Below are positions 54,407 to 63,690 of a stretch of DNA of 64,000 nucleotides, one piece after another. The notes beneath the pieces are model-generated. The model had not been told where the DNA came from and did not search any database. It was given only the letters and a program-made list of their open reading frames with translations. The stretch covers positions 1-64,000 of the forward strand of contig NZ_NRCJ01000012.1 of NCBI RefSeq assembly GCF_003129965.1, written 5' to 3'. How positions within the stretch are numbered: position 1 is the stretch's first letter; each line of letters opens with the position of its first letter. Made by a program: the position numbers and the translations under genes. This DNA comes from Aggregatibacter kilianii (GTDB taxonomy: Bacteria > Pseudomonadota > Gammaproteobacteria > Enterobacterales > Pasteurellaceae).

Positions 54407-55579
54407 ATGAAAACATTTGACTTGGCGATTATCGGCGGCGGCATGACCGGGCTGGCATTGGCGGCAGCGTTACAACAAAGCGGTCTTTCTCTTGCGATCA
54501 TTGAAGCCCATCCGCCGCAAGGCTTTTCTTTAGAGAATCTCACGCCACGGGTGAGCGCACTGAATCTGGCGAGTAGCCGTTGGTTAGACGAATTGGGCGC
54601 GTGGCAACACATTATGCAACAACGGGTAGCGCCTTATGATGCCATGTCTGTGTGGGAGCAAGATAGCTTCGCCAAAATTGAATTTACCACGCAAGGCTTG
54701 GGCGTGCCGCAACTGGGGCATATCGTGGAAAACGATTTGATTCGTCAGGCGTTATGGGCGCGTGTGGCACAGTCAAAAACAGTTGAAATAATTACCGCAC
54801 TTCCACGCAGTCTAGGCATCACGGATCGCAATGCCATTCTGACCTTGGACGACGGACAAATGCTATCGGCGAAATTGGCGGTGGGCGCGGACGGCGCAAA
54901 TTCGTGGTTGCGCAAACAGGCGGACATTCCCCTCACTTTTCGTGATTACGGGCACACCGCCTTAGTTTGTCATGTGCAAACGGAAGAACCGCACGGGCAT
55001 TGTGCAAGACAGGTTTTCAGCCCAGAAAGCATATTGGCGTTTTTGCCGTTGGCGCAGGACAATTTGTCTTCCATCGTATGGTCATTGCCCGCAGAACAGG
55101 CGGAATATTTACAACATTGCGATGAGGCCGAATTTAACAAAAAACTGACTGTTGCCTTTAACAATACATTGGGCTTATGTAGCGTAAAAACGCCGCGCTA
55201 CACTTTCAAGTTAACGGCGCGTTATGCCCGCAATTTTGCGCAAAATCGTATTGCCCTTATCGGCGACGCCGCTCACACCATTCACCCGTTGGCGGGCTTG
55301 GGCGTGAACCTCGGTTTTCAAGATGCGAAAATATTGGCGCAGGAGATTTTGCGACATCAACACGACGGCGTGGATTTCGGTGAATACCGTTATTTGCGCA
55401 ATTATGAACGCAATCGCAAAGCGGAAGCGGCGAAGATGTTGTTGCTTATGCAAGGCTTAAAAGATCTGTTTAGCGGCGATCATCCGCTGAAAAAATTGAT
55501 TCGTGGGATCGGCTTGTCGGCAACGAACAAAATGGGCTTGTTAAAAGAGCAGCTGATTAAACAGGCATTAGGGCTTTAA
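54407..55579 (+). CDS. ubiI: Ubiquinone biosynthesis FAD hydroxylase UbiI (VisC)
   Basis: The 390-residue protein aligns closely with E. coli UbiI: LGHIVENDLIRQALW, GADGANSWLRKQADIPLTFRDYGHTALV, FSPESILAFLPLAQDNLSSIVWSLP, and IALIGDAAHTIHPLAGLGVNLGFQDAK. It performs C5 hydroxylation in ubiquinone synthesis. It starts one base after the ubiH stop, completing the ygfB-pepP-ubiH-ubiI operon. After the stop only a single uptake signal and no strong hairpin is seen. Confidence 0.94.
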   Translation: MKTFDLAIIGGGMTGLALAAALQQSGLSLAIIEAHPPQGFSLENLTPRVSALNLASSRWLDELGAWQHIMQQRVAPYDAMSVWEQDSFAKIEFTTQGLGVPQLGHIVENDLIRQALWARVAQSKTVEIITALPRSLGITDRNAILTLDDGQMLSAKLAVGADGANSWLRKQADIPLTFRDYGHTALVCHVQTEEPHGHCARQVFSPESILAFLPLAQDNLSSIVWSLPAEQAEYLQHCDEAEFNKKLTVAFNNTLGLCSVKTPRYTFKLTARYARNFAQNRIALIGDAAHTIHPLAGLGVNLGFQDAKILAQEILRHQHDGVDFGEYRYLRNYERNRKAEAAKMLLLMQGLKDLFSGDHPLKKLIRGIGLSATNKMGLLKEQLIKQALGL

Positions 55580-55678
55580 AAACGGAACGTTAAAAAACAT
55601 TTAAAAAAAACGACCGCACTTTTCCTCCGAATTTATCCAAAATTCCCTTTCCAACAAAGCCTGAACACGGATTTTAGC

Positions 55679-55706
55679 TTGCTTTTTATGCGAAAAAGAG
55701 TAAAAT
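55679..55706 (+). promoter_or_regulatory. Probable promoter of rpsP-rimM-trmD-rplS
   Basis: TTGCTT (55679-55684) and TAAAAT (55701-55706) are spaced by 16 bases, about 110 bases before rpsP. The following leader is AT-rich. Confidence 0.6.
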
Positions 55707-55814
55707 CCACAGGCTTTTTGTCTATATATACAGAGAAAAAAGTAAGTTTAACTCTCATATAACTTTCGATATTTGAGGGTTTTCTTTTTGTAATCAAATT
55801 ATTAGAGGAAGGTT

Positions 55815-56063
55815 ATGGTAACCATTCGTTTATCTCGTGGCGGAGCTAAAAAACGCCCATTTTACCAAATCGTTGTTGCTGACAGCCGCTCACCGCGTGA
55901 CGGCCGTTTCATTGAGCGTGTTGGTTTCTTCAATCCAATCGCACAAGGCAAAGCAGAACGTGTTCGTATCGATTTAGACCGCGTTAACCACTGGGTTGGC
56001 CAAGGTGCTTCATTATCCGATCGCGTTGCGAGTTTAGTAAAAGAAGCGCAAAAAGCCGCTTAA
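55815..56063 (+). CDS. rpsP: 30S ribosomal protein S16
   Basis: The 82-residue protein begins [34 protein letters not shown], an unmistakable S16, at full length. AGAGGAAGG precedes the ATG. It is first in the conserved rpsP-rimM-trmD-rplS operon. Confidence 0.98.
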   Translation: MVTIRLSRGGAKKRPFYQIVVADSRSPRDGRFIERVGFFNPIAQGKAERVRIDLDRVNHWVGQGASLSDRVASLVKEAQKAA

Positions 56064-56088
56064 TTTTGCTTTTTAAAAGGTGAAGAAA

Positions 56089-56616
56089 ATGCAACAACAA
56101 AGAATCGAAACCGTCGGCAAACTAGGCTCGACTTATGGCATTCGCGGTTGGTTACGCATTTATTCATCCACAGAACAAGCTGAAAGTATCTTTGAATATC
56201 AACCTTGGTTTTTGAAAATCAAAGGGCAATGGCAACCAACCGAGCTGGAAAACTGGCGTCATCATAATCACGAATTGATCGTTAAATTAAAAGGCGTAGA
56301 TGATCGTGAAGCGGCGCAGATTCTGGCAAACGTGGAAATCGGTGTGGATTTATCGGTATTTCCGCAGCTGGAAGAAGGTGATTATTATTGGCATGACTTA
56401 ATCGGTTGTGCAGTAGTGAATCTGGAAGGTTATGCCATGGGAACGGTCACCGAAATGATGGAAACCGGTTCTAATGATGTATTGGTGGTCAAAGCCAATG
56501 TAAAAGATGCTTTCGGGAAACAGGAACGGTTAATTCCGTTTTTGTATGAACAAGTAGTTAAAAGAGTCGATCTCGCCACTAAGACGATTACAGTGGATTG
56601 GGACGCTGGTTTCTAA
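56089..56616 (+). CDS. rimM: Ribosome maturation factor RimM
   Basis: The 175-residue protein has the N-terminal RimM domain ([28 protein letters not shown]) and a PRC-barrel ([37 protein letters not shown]). It assists assembly of the 30S head with S19. I prefer ATG 56089, eight bases after AAAAGGTG; a GTG three codons upstream is an alternative. It lies between rpsP and trmD. Confidence 0.96.
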   Translation: MQQQRIETVGKLGSTYGIRGWLRIYSSTEQAESIFEYQPWFLKIKGQWQPTELENWRHHNHELIVKLKGVDDREAAQILANVEIGVDLSVFPQLEEGDYYWHDLIGCAVVNLEGYAMGTVTEMMETGSNDVLVVKANVKDAFGKQERLIPFLYEQVVKRVDLATKTITVDWDAGF

Positions 56617-56680
56617 TCTCAGGTATGCCATAGCGCTTTGCGGTAACATTAACATAAGGCTCAAACATTAAGGCTAAATT

Positions 56681-57430
56681 ATGTGGATTGGGGTAATAAG
56701 TCTGTTCCCTGAAATGTTTAAAGCAATTACGGAATACGGGGTAACCGGCAGGGCTGTTAAGCAAGACCTGTTACAAGTGCGGTGCTGGAATCCGAGAGAT
56801 TTCACGCACGATAAGCACAAAACCGTAGATGACCGCCCTTATGGCGGAGGTCCCGGAATGCTGATGATGGTACAACCGTTAAAGGATGCGATTCAGGCAG
56901 CAAAAGATGTAGCAGGCGAAGGCGCCAAAGTGATTTATCTCTCGCCGCAAGGTCGTAAACTCGATCAACGAGGCGTGGAGGAATTAGCCCAAAATCAGAA
57001 ATTGATTTTGTTATGCGGTCGCTATGAAGGCATTGATGAACGGTTAATTGAAACCGTGGTCGATGAAGAATGGTCGGTAGGCGATTATGTATTAACCGGC
57101 GGAGAATTGCCGGCAATGACGTTAATTGACGCAGTTGCCCGTTTTATTCCCGGGGTACTCGGTAAACAGGCTTCCGCTGAGGAAGATTCCTTTGCCGACG
57201 GATTACTCGACTGCCCGCATTATACGCGCCCCGAAGTGCTTGACGGATTAACCGTGCCACCTGTGCTGATGTCGGGACACCATGAAGAAATTCGTAAATG
57301 GCGATTAAAACAATCGTTATTGAGAACATGGTTACGACGCCCTGAGCTACTGGAAGGCCTAGCTCTGACTGACGAACAATGTAAGCTGTTAAAACAGGCG
57401 CAAGCCGAATATAACGGTAAACTCAGTTAA
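56681..57430 (+). CDS. trmD: tRNA (guanine-37 N1)-methyltransferase
   Basis: The 249-residue protein carries the SPOUT trefoil-knot motifs [14 protein letters not shown] and [13 protein letters not shown], plus the N-terminal [12 protein letters not shown] and the catalytic-loop [14 protein letters not shown]. It methylates G37 of tRNAs reading CUN, CCN and CGG, preventing frameshifts. It is third in the rpsP operon, 64 bases after rimM, with rplS 24 bases downstream. Confidence 0.97.
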   Translation: MWIGVISLFPEMFKAITEYGVTGRAVKQDLLQVRCWNPRDFTHDKHKTVDDRPYGGGPGMLMMVQPLKDAIQAAKDVAGEGAKVIYLSPQGRKLDQRGVEELAQNQKLILLCGRYEGIDERLIETVVDEEWSVGDYVLTGGELPAMTLIDAVARFIPGVLGKQASAEEDSFADGLLDCPHYTRPEVLDGLTVPPVLMSGHHEEIRKWRLKQSLLRTWLRRPELLEGLALTDEQCKLLKQAQAEYNGKLS

Positions 57431-57436
57431 ATCTAG

Positions 57437-57805
<369 letters not shown>

Positions 57806-57820
57806 TCGTTCGCAAAAAAC

Positions 57821-57848
57821 AAAAGGCTTGGATTTCCAAGCCTTTTTT
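57821..57848 (+). terminator. Terminator of the rpsP operon
   Basis: AAAAGGCTTGG and CCAAGCCTTTTTT form an eleven-base-pair stem with a four-base loop and T run. Confidence 0.92.
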
Positions 57849-57860
57849 GTAGAGCAGAAC

Positions 57861-57927
57861 AAGTGCGGTCGTTTTTGCCGATGTTTTTTAGTGCCAAAAA
57901 ACACGCGTGAAAACGACCGCACTTTTA
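57861..57927. repeat. Inverted pair of extended uptake signals
   Basis: AAGTGCGGTCGTTTT (57861-57875) and AAAACGACCGCACTT (57910-57924) are perfect 15-base inverted copies. They lie between rplS and the convergent methyltransferase gene, where they can act as a second terminator for the leftward gene. Confidence 0.85.
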
Positions 57928-58677
57928 TGCGCGCTTTCTTGCTTTCACGAACAACAATACCGGACGATGCTGTAAATCTTTAAATTCGCTGTGCCATTGC
58001 GGTTGCTCGGCGAGCATAGGCTCGGCAAGTTGTTCGATTTGAAAGCCGGCGGCAATGAGATTGTTGATGAGGGTCGCCGTGGTGCGGTGATAAGTGGTGA
58101 AAGGCTGTTTGAACCAATTGCGTTGGCGTTCGCCTTCGTCGCGATAGAAATTCAGACGATAGGCGATTTGTTGCTTTTTGGCGTCTTTTTCCCAACGTTC
58201 GCCGCTTTGATAGCAAGTGACAATGGGATGTTCTTGGGAAAATACCAACTGTCCGTTGGGCGCGAGTTTATCGTGAATTTGCGCTAATAATGCAGGGAAA
58301 TTCTGCACATAATGAAAGGCAAAAGAGCTGGTGACTAAATCAAACTCGCCCGCATTTAACTGCTCCAGCTGTTCCATGGGTAATTGTTGCAAGGTAAAGT
58401 GCGGTCGATATTCCGTGAGATTTTTCGCCGCCTGTTGCAACATGGCTTGCGACAAATCAATGCCGGCGACGAATGCCGCGCCCCGTTCCAAATACAGTTT
58501 CAAGTGCTCGCCACAACCACAGCCTAAATCTAAAATGCGCTTGCCTGTCACATCGCCGAGCAAGCCCAACATTGTGGGCTTTTCGACGATTTCATTAAGG
58601 CTGTTGGGGTTGCTGCGCAATTTTTGATAAAGCACGAAGAAACCGTCTTTATCATACACGCTTTGTGTTTCCGGCAT
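57925..58677 (-). CDS. Class I SAM-dependent methyltransferase, substrate unknown
   Basis: From ATG 58677 (AAGG upstream) the protein is 250 residues with SAM motif I RILDLGCGCGEHLKLYL near residue 47, AGIDLSQAML, and the FDLVTSSFAFHYV post-motif. It resembles methyltransferase type-11 enzymes, including some annotated as ubiquinone or tellurite-related, but the substrate is not evident. It begins one base after the permease stop, so the two genes are co-transcribed. The link to tryptophan or indole chemistry is only suggested by that position. Confidence 0.82.
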   Translation of the reverse strand: MPETQSVYDKDGFFVLYQKLRSNPNSLNEIVEKPTMLGLLGDVTGKRILDLGCGCGEHLKLYLERGAAFVAGIDLSQAMLQQAAKNLTEYRPHFTLQQLPMEQLEQLNAGEFDLVTSSFAFHYVQNFPALLAQIHDKLAPNGQLVFSQEHPIVTCYQSGERWEKDAKKQQIAYRLNFYRDEGERQRNWFKQPFTTYHRTTATLINNLIAAGFQIEQLAEPMLAEQPQWHSEFKDLQHRPVLLFVKARKRA

Positions 58678-58678
58678 A

Positions 58679-59923
58679 TTAACCTTTGAAGTCGGCAATC
58701 CAGCCGAATTGCAACGCGACTTGCGCGAAAATATTCAGTAAACCGAACAGAATAATAAAGTACACCATGAAGTTACCACCGTGTACACGATAAGTTGCAT
58801 TCGGGAATTTTTTGCGGCTGGCTTTTGCCAATAATGCCGGCACGATTGCCGCCCAGATGGTTGCCGCCAAACCGGCGTAACCGATGGCGATGACGAAACC
58901 GAACGGGAACTGTAAACTCAGCAATAACGGTGGCAGGAAGGTCACCAGCGTGGTTTTGGTGCGACCTAAACGACTGTCGTCAAATTTGCATAAGTCGGCG
59001 ATGTAATCGAATAAACCGAGCGTTACACCAAGGAAGGAACTGGCGATTGCCATGTAGGCGAAGAAGTTCAGCATAATGCCGATGTAATCTGTTTGGATGT
59101 ATTTATTCAAGGCGTCCAATAATGCCGCTACGTCGCCGCCTTTAGCGATCACCGGGGCGAATTCGGCGCGCGGTAAGTTCCCCTGAATGGCGAGCTGCCA
59201 CAAAATGTAAATAATGAGCGCCAAGCCGGTACCGAGGAAAATGGATTTCATCACGCGGTTGCCGTCGCGATCGTAATACTTCACCAAACTCGGTACGTTG
59301 CCGTGGAAGCCGAAGGACACTAAACATACGGGAAGTGCGGTCAAAATATAAGGTAAATATTGTTGTTCGCCTTGCGCTATGGTGTTGAGTAACACGTCGG
59401 CTTTTACCGAACTCAATAAGCCTGTAGTAGAGAGAAAAAAGGAAATGACCATACCCGCGATAAGTACCGTGCTGAAACGGTCAACGGCTTTGGTGGAGAA
59501 CCATACGAACGCCGCTAAAACAAGACAGAAAATCAGCGAGCCTGCGCTGCGTCCTATTTCTACGTTTTCACCCAGTTGATTAAGGAAGCTTTCCGTAATA
59601 CTGCCACCGGAAGTGATGTAGGCGTAAGTGAGAATATACAGCACGAACGCCACGGACAAACCGTTAATCACATTCCAGCCTTTGCCCAGCAAATCGGTGA
59701 CGATAGTGTCGAAACTGGCGCCGGTGGGGTAATGTAAATTGGCTTCTAAAATCATTAAGCCCGAAGTGGTCATGCAAAACCACGTGTAAATAAGAATAAC
59801 GAGAGAACCGATAAACCAAATGCCGGCGGTGGAGGTGGGATTAGCGAGCATTCCCGCGCCGATTGCCGTGCCGGCAATAATCATGGCGCCGCCGAGTAAT
59901 GAAGGGCGTTTTGCTGTCATCAT
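58679..59923 (-). CDS. mtr: Tryptophan-specific permease (HAAAP family, Mtr)
   Basis: The 414-residue protein has eleven hydrophobic helices and the aromatic amino-acid permease signature GGAMIIAGTAIGAGMLANP at the N-terminus, with LVSFGFHGNVPSLVKYY in mid protein. It most resembles Mtr, the proton-driven tryptophan importer, rather than TyrP. Its promoter overlaps a palindrome like the E. coli TrpR operator, which supports the Mtr call. It diverges from ppa. Confidence 0.9.
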   Translation of the reverse strand: MMTAKRPSLLGGAMIIAGTAIGAGMLANPTSTAGIWFIGSLVILIYTWFCMTTSGLMILEANLHYPTGASFDTIVTDLLGKGWNVINGLSVAFVLYILTYAYITSGGSITESFLNQLGENVEIGRSAGSLIFCLVLAAFVWFSTKAVDRFSTVLIAGMVISFFLSTTGLLSSVKADVLLNTIAQGEQQYLPYILTALPVCLVSFGFHGNVPSLVKYYDRDGNRVMKSIFLGTGLALIIYILWQLAIQGNLPRAEFAPVIAKGGDVAALLDALNKYIQTDYIGIMLNFFAYMAIASSFLGVTLGLFDYIADLCKFDDSRLGRTKTTLVTFLPPLLLSLQFPFGFVIAIGYAGLAATIWAAIVPALLAKASRKKFPNATYRVHGGNFMVYFIILFGLLNIFAQVALQFGWIADFKG

Positions 59924-59951
59924 AATGACTTCCTTTAATCAAAAAAAATTT

Positions 59952-59984
59952 GGACTATTATAATAGTGCAAATGTAAAAGACAA
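59952..59984 (-). promoter_or_regulatory. mtr promoter with a TrpR-like operator over the -10
   Basis: On the minus strand TTGTCT (59984-59979) and TATAAT (59962-59957) are spaced by 16 bases. The -10 lies inside ACTATTATAATAGT, a perfect 14-base palindrome within GGACTATTATAATAGTGC (59952-59969). That 18-mer matches the E. coli TrpR consensus GTACTAGTTAACTAGTAC at 12 positions by eye, including both outer ACTA/TAGT arms. Confidence 0.6.
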
Positions 59985-60016
59985 TAGATTTAAATTCACC
60001 ATAAATGCCGTGTAAC

Positions 60017-60046
60017 TCGACAAATGAAGCCGATTACCGCTATAAT
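60017..60046 (+). promoter_or_regulatory. Promoter of ppa
   Basis: TCGACA (60017-60022) and TATAAT (60041-60046) are 18 bases apart, 37 bases before the ppa start. Confidence 0.7.
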
Positions 60047-60083
60047 TGGGCAGTTTTTTCACACTCACAAGAAGGAATAGCAA

Positions 60084-60611
60084 ATGGGCTTAGAAAGCGT
60101 ACCGGCAGGTAAAGCATTACCGGATGACATCTATGTTGTCATTGAAATCCCTGCAAACTCAGATCCAATTAAATACGAAGTTGACAAAGAAACCGGCACA
60201 TTGTTTGTGGACCGTTTTATGGCAACGGCAATGTTCTACCCGGCAAACTACGGCTATGTAAACAACACCCTTTCTTCCGACGGCGACCCCGTTGACGTAT
60301 TAGTCCCAACCCCGTACCCGTTACAACCGGGCTCTGTGATTCGTTGTCGTCCGGTAGGTGTATTAAAAATGACCGACGAAGCCGGCGGCGATGCCAAAGT
60401 GGTTGCCGTGCCGCACACTAAATTAAGCAAAGAATACGACCACATTAAAGACGTGGGTGATTTACCGGCATTATTAAAAGCACAAATCCAACACTTCTTC
60501 GAAAGCTACAAAGCCTTAGAAGCGGGCAAATGGGTGAAAGTGGAAGGTTGGGAAGGCGTTGAAGCCGCTCGCCAAGAAATCTTAGATTCATTTGAACGTG
60601 CTAAAAAATAA
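60084..60611 (+). CDS. ppa: Inorganic pyrophosphatase (family I)
   Basis: The 175-residue protein hydrolyses pyrophosphate to phosphate with Mg2+. It has the family signature DGDPVDVLV, upstream [16 protein letters not shown] and the acidic [10 protein letters not shown] region, and the normal hexameric bacterial length. AGAAGGAATAG precedes the ATG, and a terminator follows. It is divergent from mtr. Confidence 0.97.
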   Translation: MGLESVPAGKALPDDIYVVIEIPANSDPIKYEVDKETGTLFVDRFMATAMFYPANYGYVNNTLSSDGDPVDVLVPTPYPLQPGSVIRCRPVGVLKMTDEAGGDAKVVAVPHTKLSKEYDHIKDVGDLPALLKAQIQHFFESYKALEAGKWVKVEGWEGVEAARQEILDSFERAKK

Positions 60612-60631
60612 TTAAAACACATTTTTTTACC

Positions 60632-60660
60632 ACCGCTCTTTTTCGGAAGAGCGGTTTTTT
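60632..60660 (+). terminator. Terminator of ppa
   Basis: ACCGCTCTT and AAGAGCGGT form a nine-base-pair stem with a six-base loop and a T6 tail. Confidence 0.9.
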
Positions 60661-60687
60661 ACACACAAACCTTACTGAGGAAAATCT

Positions 60688-61461
60688 ATGTCTAAATTAG
60701 GCAAAACGCTTGCGTTAGTTTCTACTATCGGCATCTTAACTGCTTGTGCAGATTCTGCTTCCATCAACCAAGAAGCGGCATTGGGCTACACTCAAATGAT
60801 CAATCAAGCTCAAGCACATGGGCAAATTGATAATAAATCCAAAACTGCACAGCGCGTGCGCAAAGTCTTTAACAAAATGGTGCCATACGCTAATGCCGAA
60901 AACAAAACAGGACAAGTCTTTAATTGGCAAATTTCTGTGATCAAATCCAAAGAGCTTAACGCTTGGGCGATGCCTGGCGGCAAAATGGCGTTTTACAGCG
61001 GTTTAGTGGACAGCTTACGCTTAACTGATGATGAAATTGCTACCGTCATGGGACATGAAATGGCGCACGCATTAAAAGAACATGGTAAAAAACAAGCGAA
61101 TATGGGTAAATTTACCGATGTTGTCGCCAGTGTTGCACATGAAGCGCTATCAACCCAAATCGGTTCTGACGGCAGTTCTATGGTGGTAGGTCTGGCTAAA
61201 GACTGGGGCTTGGACAAACCTTATTCCCGCAGTGCAGAAACCGAAGCGGATGAAGTCGGTTTAATGTTAATGGCAAAATCCGGTTACAACCCGGAAGCTG
61301 CGCCTAAATTATGGGAAAAAATGAAAAAAGCGTCTACAGGCTCGCAAGGCATCTTAGACAAATTAAGTTCCACCCACCCAAGCGACGAATCCCGTCAAGA
61401 AAACTTACTACGCTTAATGCCTGAAGCGGTAGCGTTATACAAACAAAGTAAAAAAGGCTAA
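60688..61461 (+). CDS. loiP: M48-family metalloprotease lipoprotein (LoiP/YggG-like)
   Basis: The 257-residue protein has a lipoprotein signal with lipobox LTAC (Cys20) and a peptidase M48 domain with the zinc motif HEMAHALKEHG (His123, Glu124, His127) and the downstream SAETEADEVGLMLMAKSGY that supplies the third ligand. E. coli LoiP is an outer-membrane lipoprotein protease induced at low osmolarity. It also resembles the BepA family but lacks the C-terminal TPR domain. It lies alone after ppa. Confidence 0.88.
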   Translation: MSKLGKTLALVSTIGILTACADSASINQEAALGYTQMINQAQAHGQIDNKSKTAQRVRKVFNKMVPYANAENKTGQVFNWQISVIKSKELNAWAMPGGKMAFYSGLVDSLRLTDDEIATVMGHEMAHALKEHGKKQANMGKFTDVVASVAHEALSTQIGSDGSSMVVGLAKDWGLDKPYSRSAETEADEVGLMLMAKSGYNPEAAPKLWEKMKKASTGSQGILDKLSSTHPSDESRQENLLRLMPEAVALYKQSKKG

Positions 61462-61477
61462 GGCAATTTAGCAAACA

Positions 61478-61534
61478 AAAGTGCGGTCACTTTTTCAGGT
61501 AAATTTAAAACACCGAAGAAAGTGACCGCACTTT
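61478..61534. terminator. Paired uptake signals after loiP
   Basis: AAAGTGCGGTCACTTT (61478-61493) and AAAGTGACCGCACTTT (61519-61534) are perfect 16-base inverted copies with a 25-base loop. The right arm abuts an IS-end remnant. Confidence 0.85.
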
Positions 61535-61618
61535 GAACTGCACCCCAAAAGTTGTGCTAATCAATTCATTAAGGTGCAGATTTTTTTATGAAAAAATATT
61601 ATTCAATTAAATTCGTCA
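61534..61618 (+). mobile_element. Remnant of an IS3-family left end
   Basis: TGAACTGCACCCCAAAAGTT looks like an IS3/IS150-group terminal inverted repeat. About 35 bases later ATG at 61588 opens MKKYYSIKFVIS, like the start of an IS3 OrfA (MKKYSIEFK...). The frame soon stops and no transposase, right end or target duplication is visible. Only the first 85 or so bases of an element seem to survive. Confidence 0.5.
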
Positions 61619-61701
61619 TATCATCAAGCCTATTCTGAAAACACATTGGGGACTAGATTACACATTAGACAACAAAAATGCGGTCATTTTTTTAACTAGA
61701 T

Positions 61702-62601
61702 TTAATGTCCCACATGTTGTAACAAAATCGTTTTCAGCCGCTCATAAATCCACAACACCCGATCCGCGACTACGGTTTGATACGGGCGATAAAGGTAAAG
61801 TTGCCATTTTTGCTTTTCGATTTCAGGGAAGAGTTCCAGCAATCGTCCGTTTTCCAGATAAGGATCGCAGACGCTGTTGATGAGGTAAGCGCAAGTGCGT
61901 CCGGCAAGTGCAGATTGCAATTCGCTTTGTACATCGGAAGTGAAAAACAGCGTTTTGTTCGGCATAAAACGTTGTTCCCCGTTGATTTGCCATTGCCAAA
62001 TGCGTTTCAGTTTCGGGTCGATTAAGCCGCTTAACGGGTAATTTTGTGCCAAATCCTGCAAATCTCTCGGCATTCCTAAACGTTGAAGCAACGTCGGCGA
62101 CGCCACTATTTTTTCCGAAAATGTGCAAATGTGCTGCGCCACCCATTCCGGCTCCGGTTCAAGGCAAATACGCAAACCGATATCCACTTGATCTTCCACT
62201 GCTTTTAGCTTATCAATGCCCACCCGCCAATCAATCACCACATCAGGATAAGGTTCAAGTGCGGTTAATAATTCAAACAAAATTTGATCGTTATGAGGCA
62301 TCGGCGGTAAGGTGATGCGCACCGTGCCATGCATTGCTTTTTCGCTCAATTTTGGAGAGGCGAATAAACGCTCGCTTTCCGCCAGAAATTGCGTGGCTTT
62401 CGGCAAAAATTGTTCGCCAAATTCGGTGAGTTTAATATTCCGTGTGTTGCGTTTAAACAGGCTTTCGCCTAACAATTCTTCCAGCTCGGCGATCATGCGC
62501 GTAACCACTTGCGGCGACACCGCCAAACGCTGTGCCGTCTCGCGAAAATTAAAGGTTTCGCAGGCGGCGCAAAAATAGCGCAATGCATCCAGTTTATTCA
62601 T
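61702..62601 (-). CDS. LysR-family transcriptional regulator
   Basis: The 299-residue protein has an N-terminal LysR helix-turn-helix (ETFNFRETAQRLAVSPQVVTRMIAELEELLGESLFKRNTRNIKLTE) and a C-terminal effector domain (GTVRITLPPMP). It is divergent from hchA with a 120-base gap, so it may regulate hchA, itself, or both. The effector is unknown; the recognition helix and C-terminus resemble the large YafC/DsdC-like group. Two T/A-rich imperfect dyads occur in the intergenic gap. Confidence 0.88.
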   Translation of the reverse strand: MNKLDALRYFCAACETFNFRETAQRLAVSPQVVTRMIAELEELLGESLFKRNTRNIKLTEFGEQFLPKATQFLAESERLFASPKLSEKAMHGTVRITLPPMPHNDQILFELLTALEPYPDVVIDWRVGIDKLKAVEDQVDIGLRICLEPEPEWVAQHICTFSEKIVASPTLLQRLGMPRDLQDLAQNYPLSGLIDPKLKRIWQWQINGEQRFMPNKTLFFTSDVQSELQSALAGRTCAYLINSVCDPYLENGRLLELFPEIEKQKWQLYLYRPYQTVVADRVLWIYERLKTILLQHVGH

Positions 62602-62721
62602 ATTATTCCTTTTTTAAGAACAGTCTATTCGTATTTTATTCATTTTTATTTTTGAAAACCAGCGATAAAATGCCCTCCGTTAAGCAAATGGCTTAAGTGA
62701 TATTTTAAATTGGAGAACAAC

Positions 62722-63588
62722 ATGACTGAATTAAGCAAAAAATCCGTTGCCGACCGCGCAGAACACAACGCCTTTTTCCCGTCCGAGTATTCTTTGAGCC
62801 AATATGTGGCAAAAGTAACGGATTTTGACGGCTTCAAATTTGAAAAACCGTACACCGGCGGCAAACACAAAGTGTTGATGATTGCTTCCGATGAGCGTTA
62901 TTTGGCAATGAAAAACGGTAAATTATTCTCCACCGGCAACCACCCGGTCGAGACGCTGTTACCAATGCTGCATATTCACCACGCGGGCTTTGAAATTGAA
63001 GTGGCGACCTTATCGGGCAACGCCGTGAAATTTGAAATGTGGGCGATGCCGACAGAAGATAAAGCAGTCACCGAGTTCTACAACCTGTACTTACCGAAAT
63101 TCCAAAATCCGCACAAACTTGCCGATATTTTGGCACAAGTCACGGCGGAAGATTCCCCTTACCTCGGCGTATTGGTGCCCGGCGGCCACGCGGCGTTACA
63201 CGGTTTGCCGTTTAGCACCGACATGAAAGCGGTATTAAATTGGGCGTTGAAAAAAGACAAATATGTCATCACGTTATGTCACGGGCCGGCGGCATTGTTG
63301 GCGGCAGGCGTGAACGAAAAAGCGGAAGATTACCCGTTCAAAGGCTATGAAATCTGCGTTTTCCCGGATGCATTGGACGAAGGTGCTAACGTGGACATCG
63401 GCTACATTCCGGGCAAATTACAATGGTTGTTGGCGGAACGCTTGGAAGCCTTAGGCGTGAAAGTGCTGAACGAAGGCATTAGCGGTCAGGTGCATAAAGA
63501 CCGCAAATTGCTCACCGGCGACAGCCCGCTTGCCTCTAACAATTTAGGCATTTTAGCCGCCGAGGAGTTGTTAAAAACCATCGCTTAA
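62722..63588 (+). CDS. hchA: Protein deglycase/glyoxalase III Hsp31
   Basis: From ATG 62722 (GGAG upstream) the protein is 288 residues. It is a DJ-1/PfpI-type fold with the catalytic Cys186 in [10 protein letters not shown], nearby Glu and His in [10 protein letters not shown], and metal-site residues near [16 protein letters not shown]. Hsp31 acts as a chaperone and glutathione-independent glyoxalase on methylglyoxal. It diverges from the LysR gene and precedes a luciferase-like oxidoreductase. Confidence 0.93.
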   Translation: MTELSKKSVADRAEHNAFFPSEYSLSQYVAKVTDFDGFKFEKPYTGGKHKVLMIASDERYLAMKNGKLFSTGNHPVETLLPMLHIHHAGFEIEVATLSGNAVKFEMWAMPTEDKAVTEFYNLYLPKFQNPHKLADILAQVTAEDSPYLGVLVPGGHAALHGLPFSTDMKAVLNWALKKDKYVITLCHGPAALLAAGVNEKAEDYPFKGYEICVFPDALDEGANVDIGYIPGKLQWLLAERLEALGVKVLNEGISGQVHKDRKLLTGDSPLASNNLGILAAEELLKTIA

Positions 63589-63603
63589 TCGTCTTTCGGC
63601 TTA

Positions 63604-63660
63604 AAAGTGCGGTGGAAATTTTCGGTGTTTTTAAACGTCGGAAAATTTGACCGCACTTTA
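63604..63660. terminator. Paired uptake signals after hchA
   Basis: AAAGTGCGGT (63605-63614) and ACCGCACTTT (63650-63659) flank a secondary stem of GGAAATTTTC/GAAAATTT, making a long hairpin between hchA and the next gene. Confidence 0.8.
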
Positions 63661-63690
63661 TCCTGTCCACATCATCCTTGCGAGGTCAAA

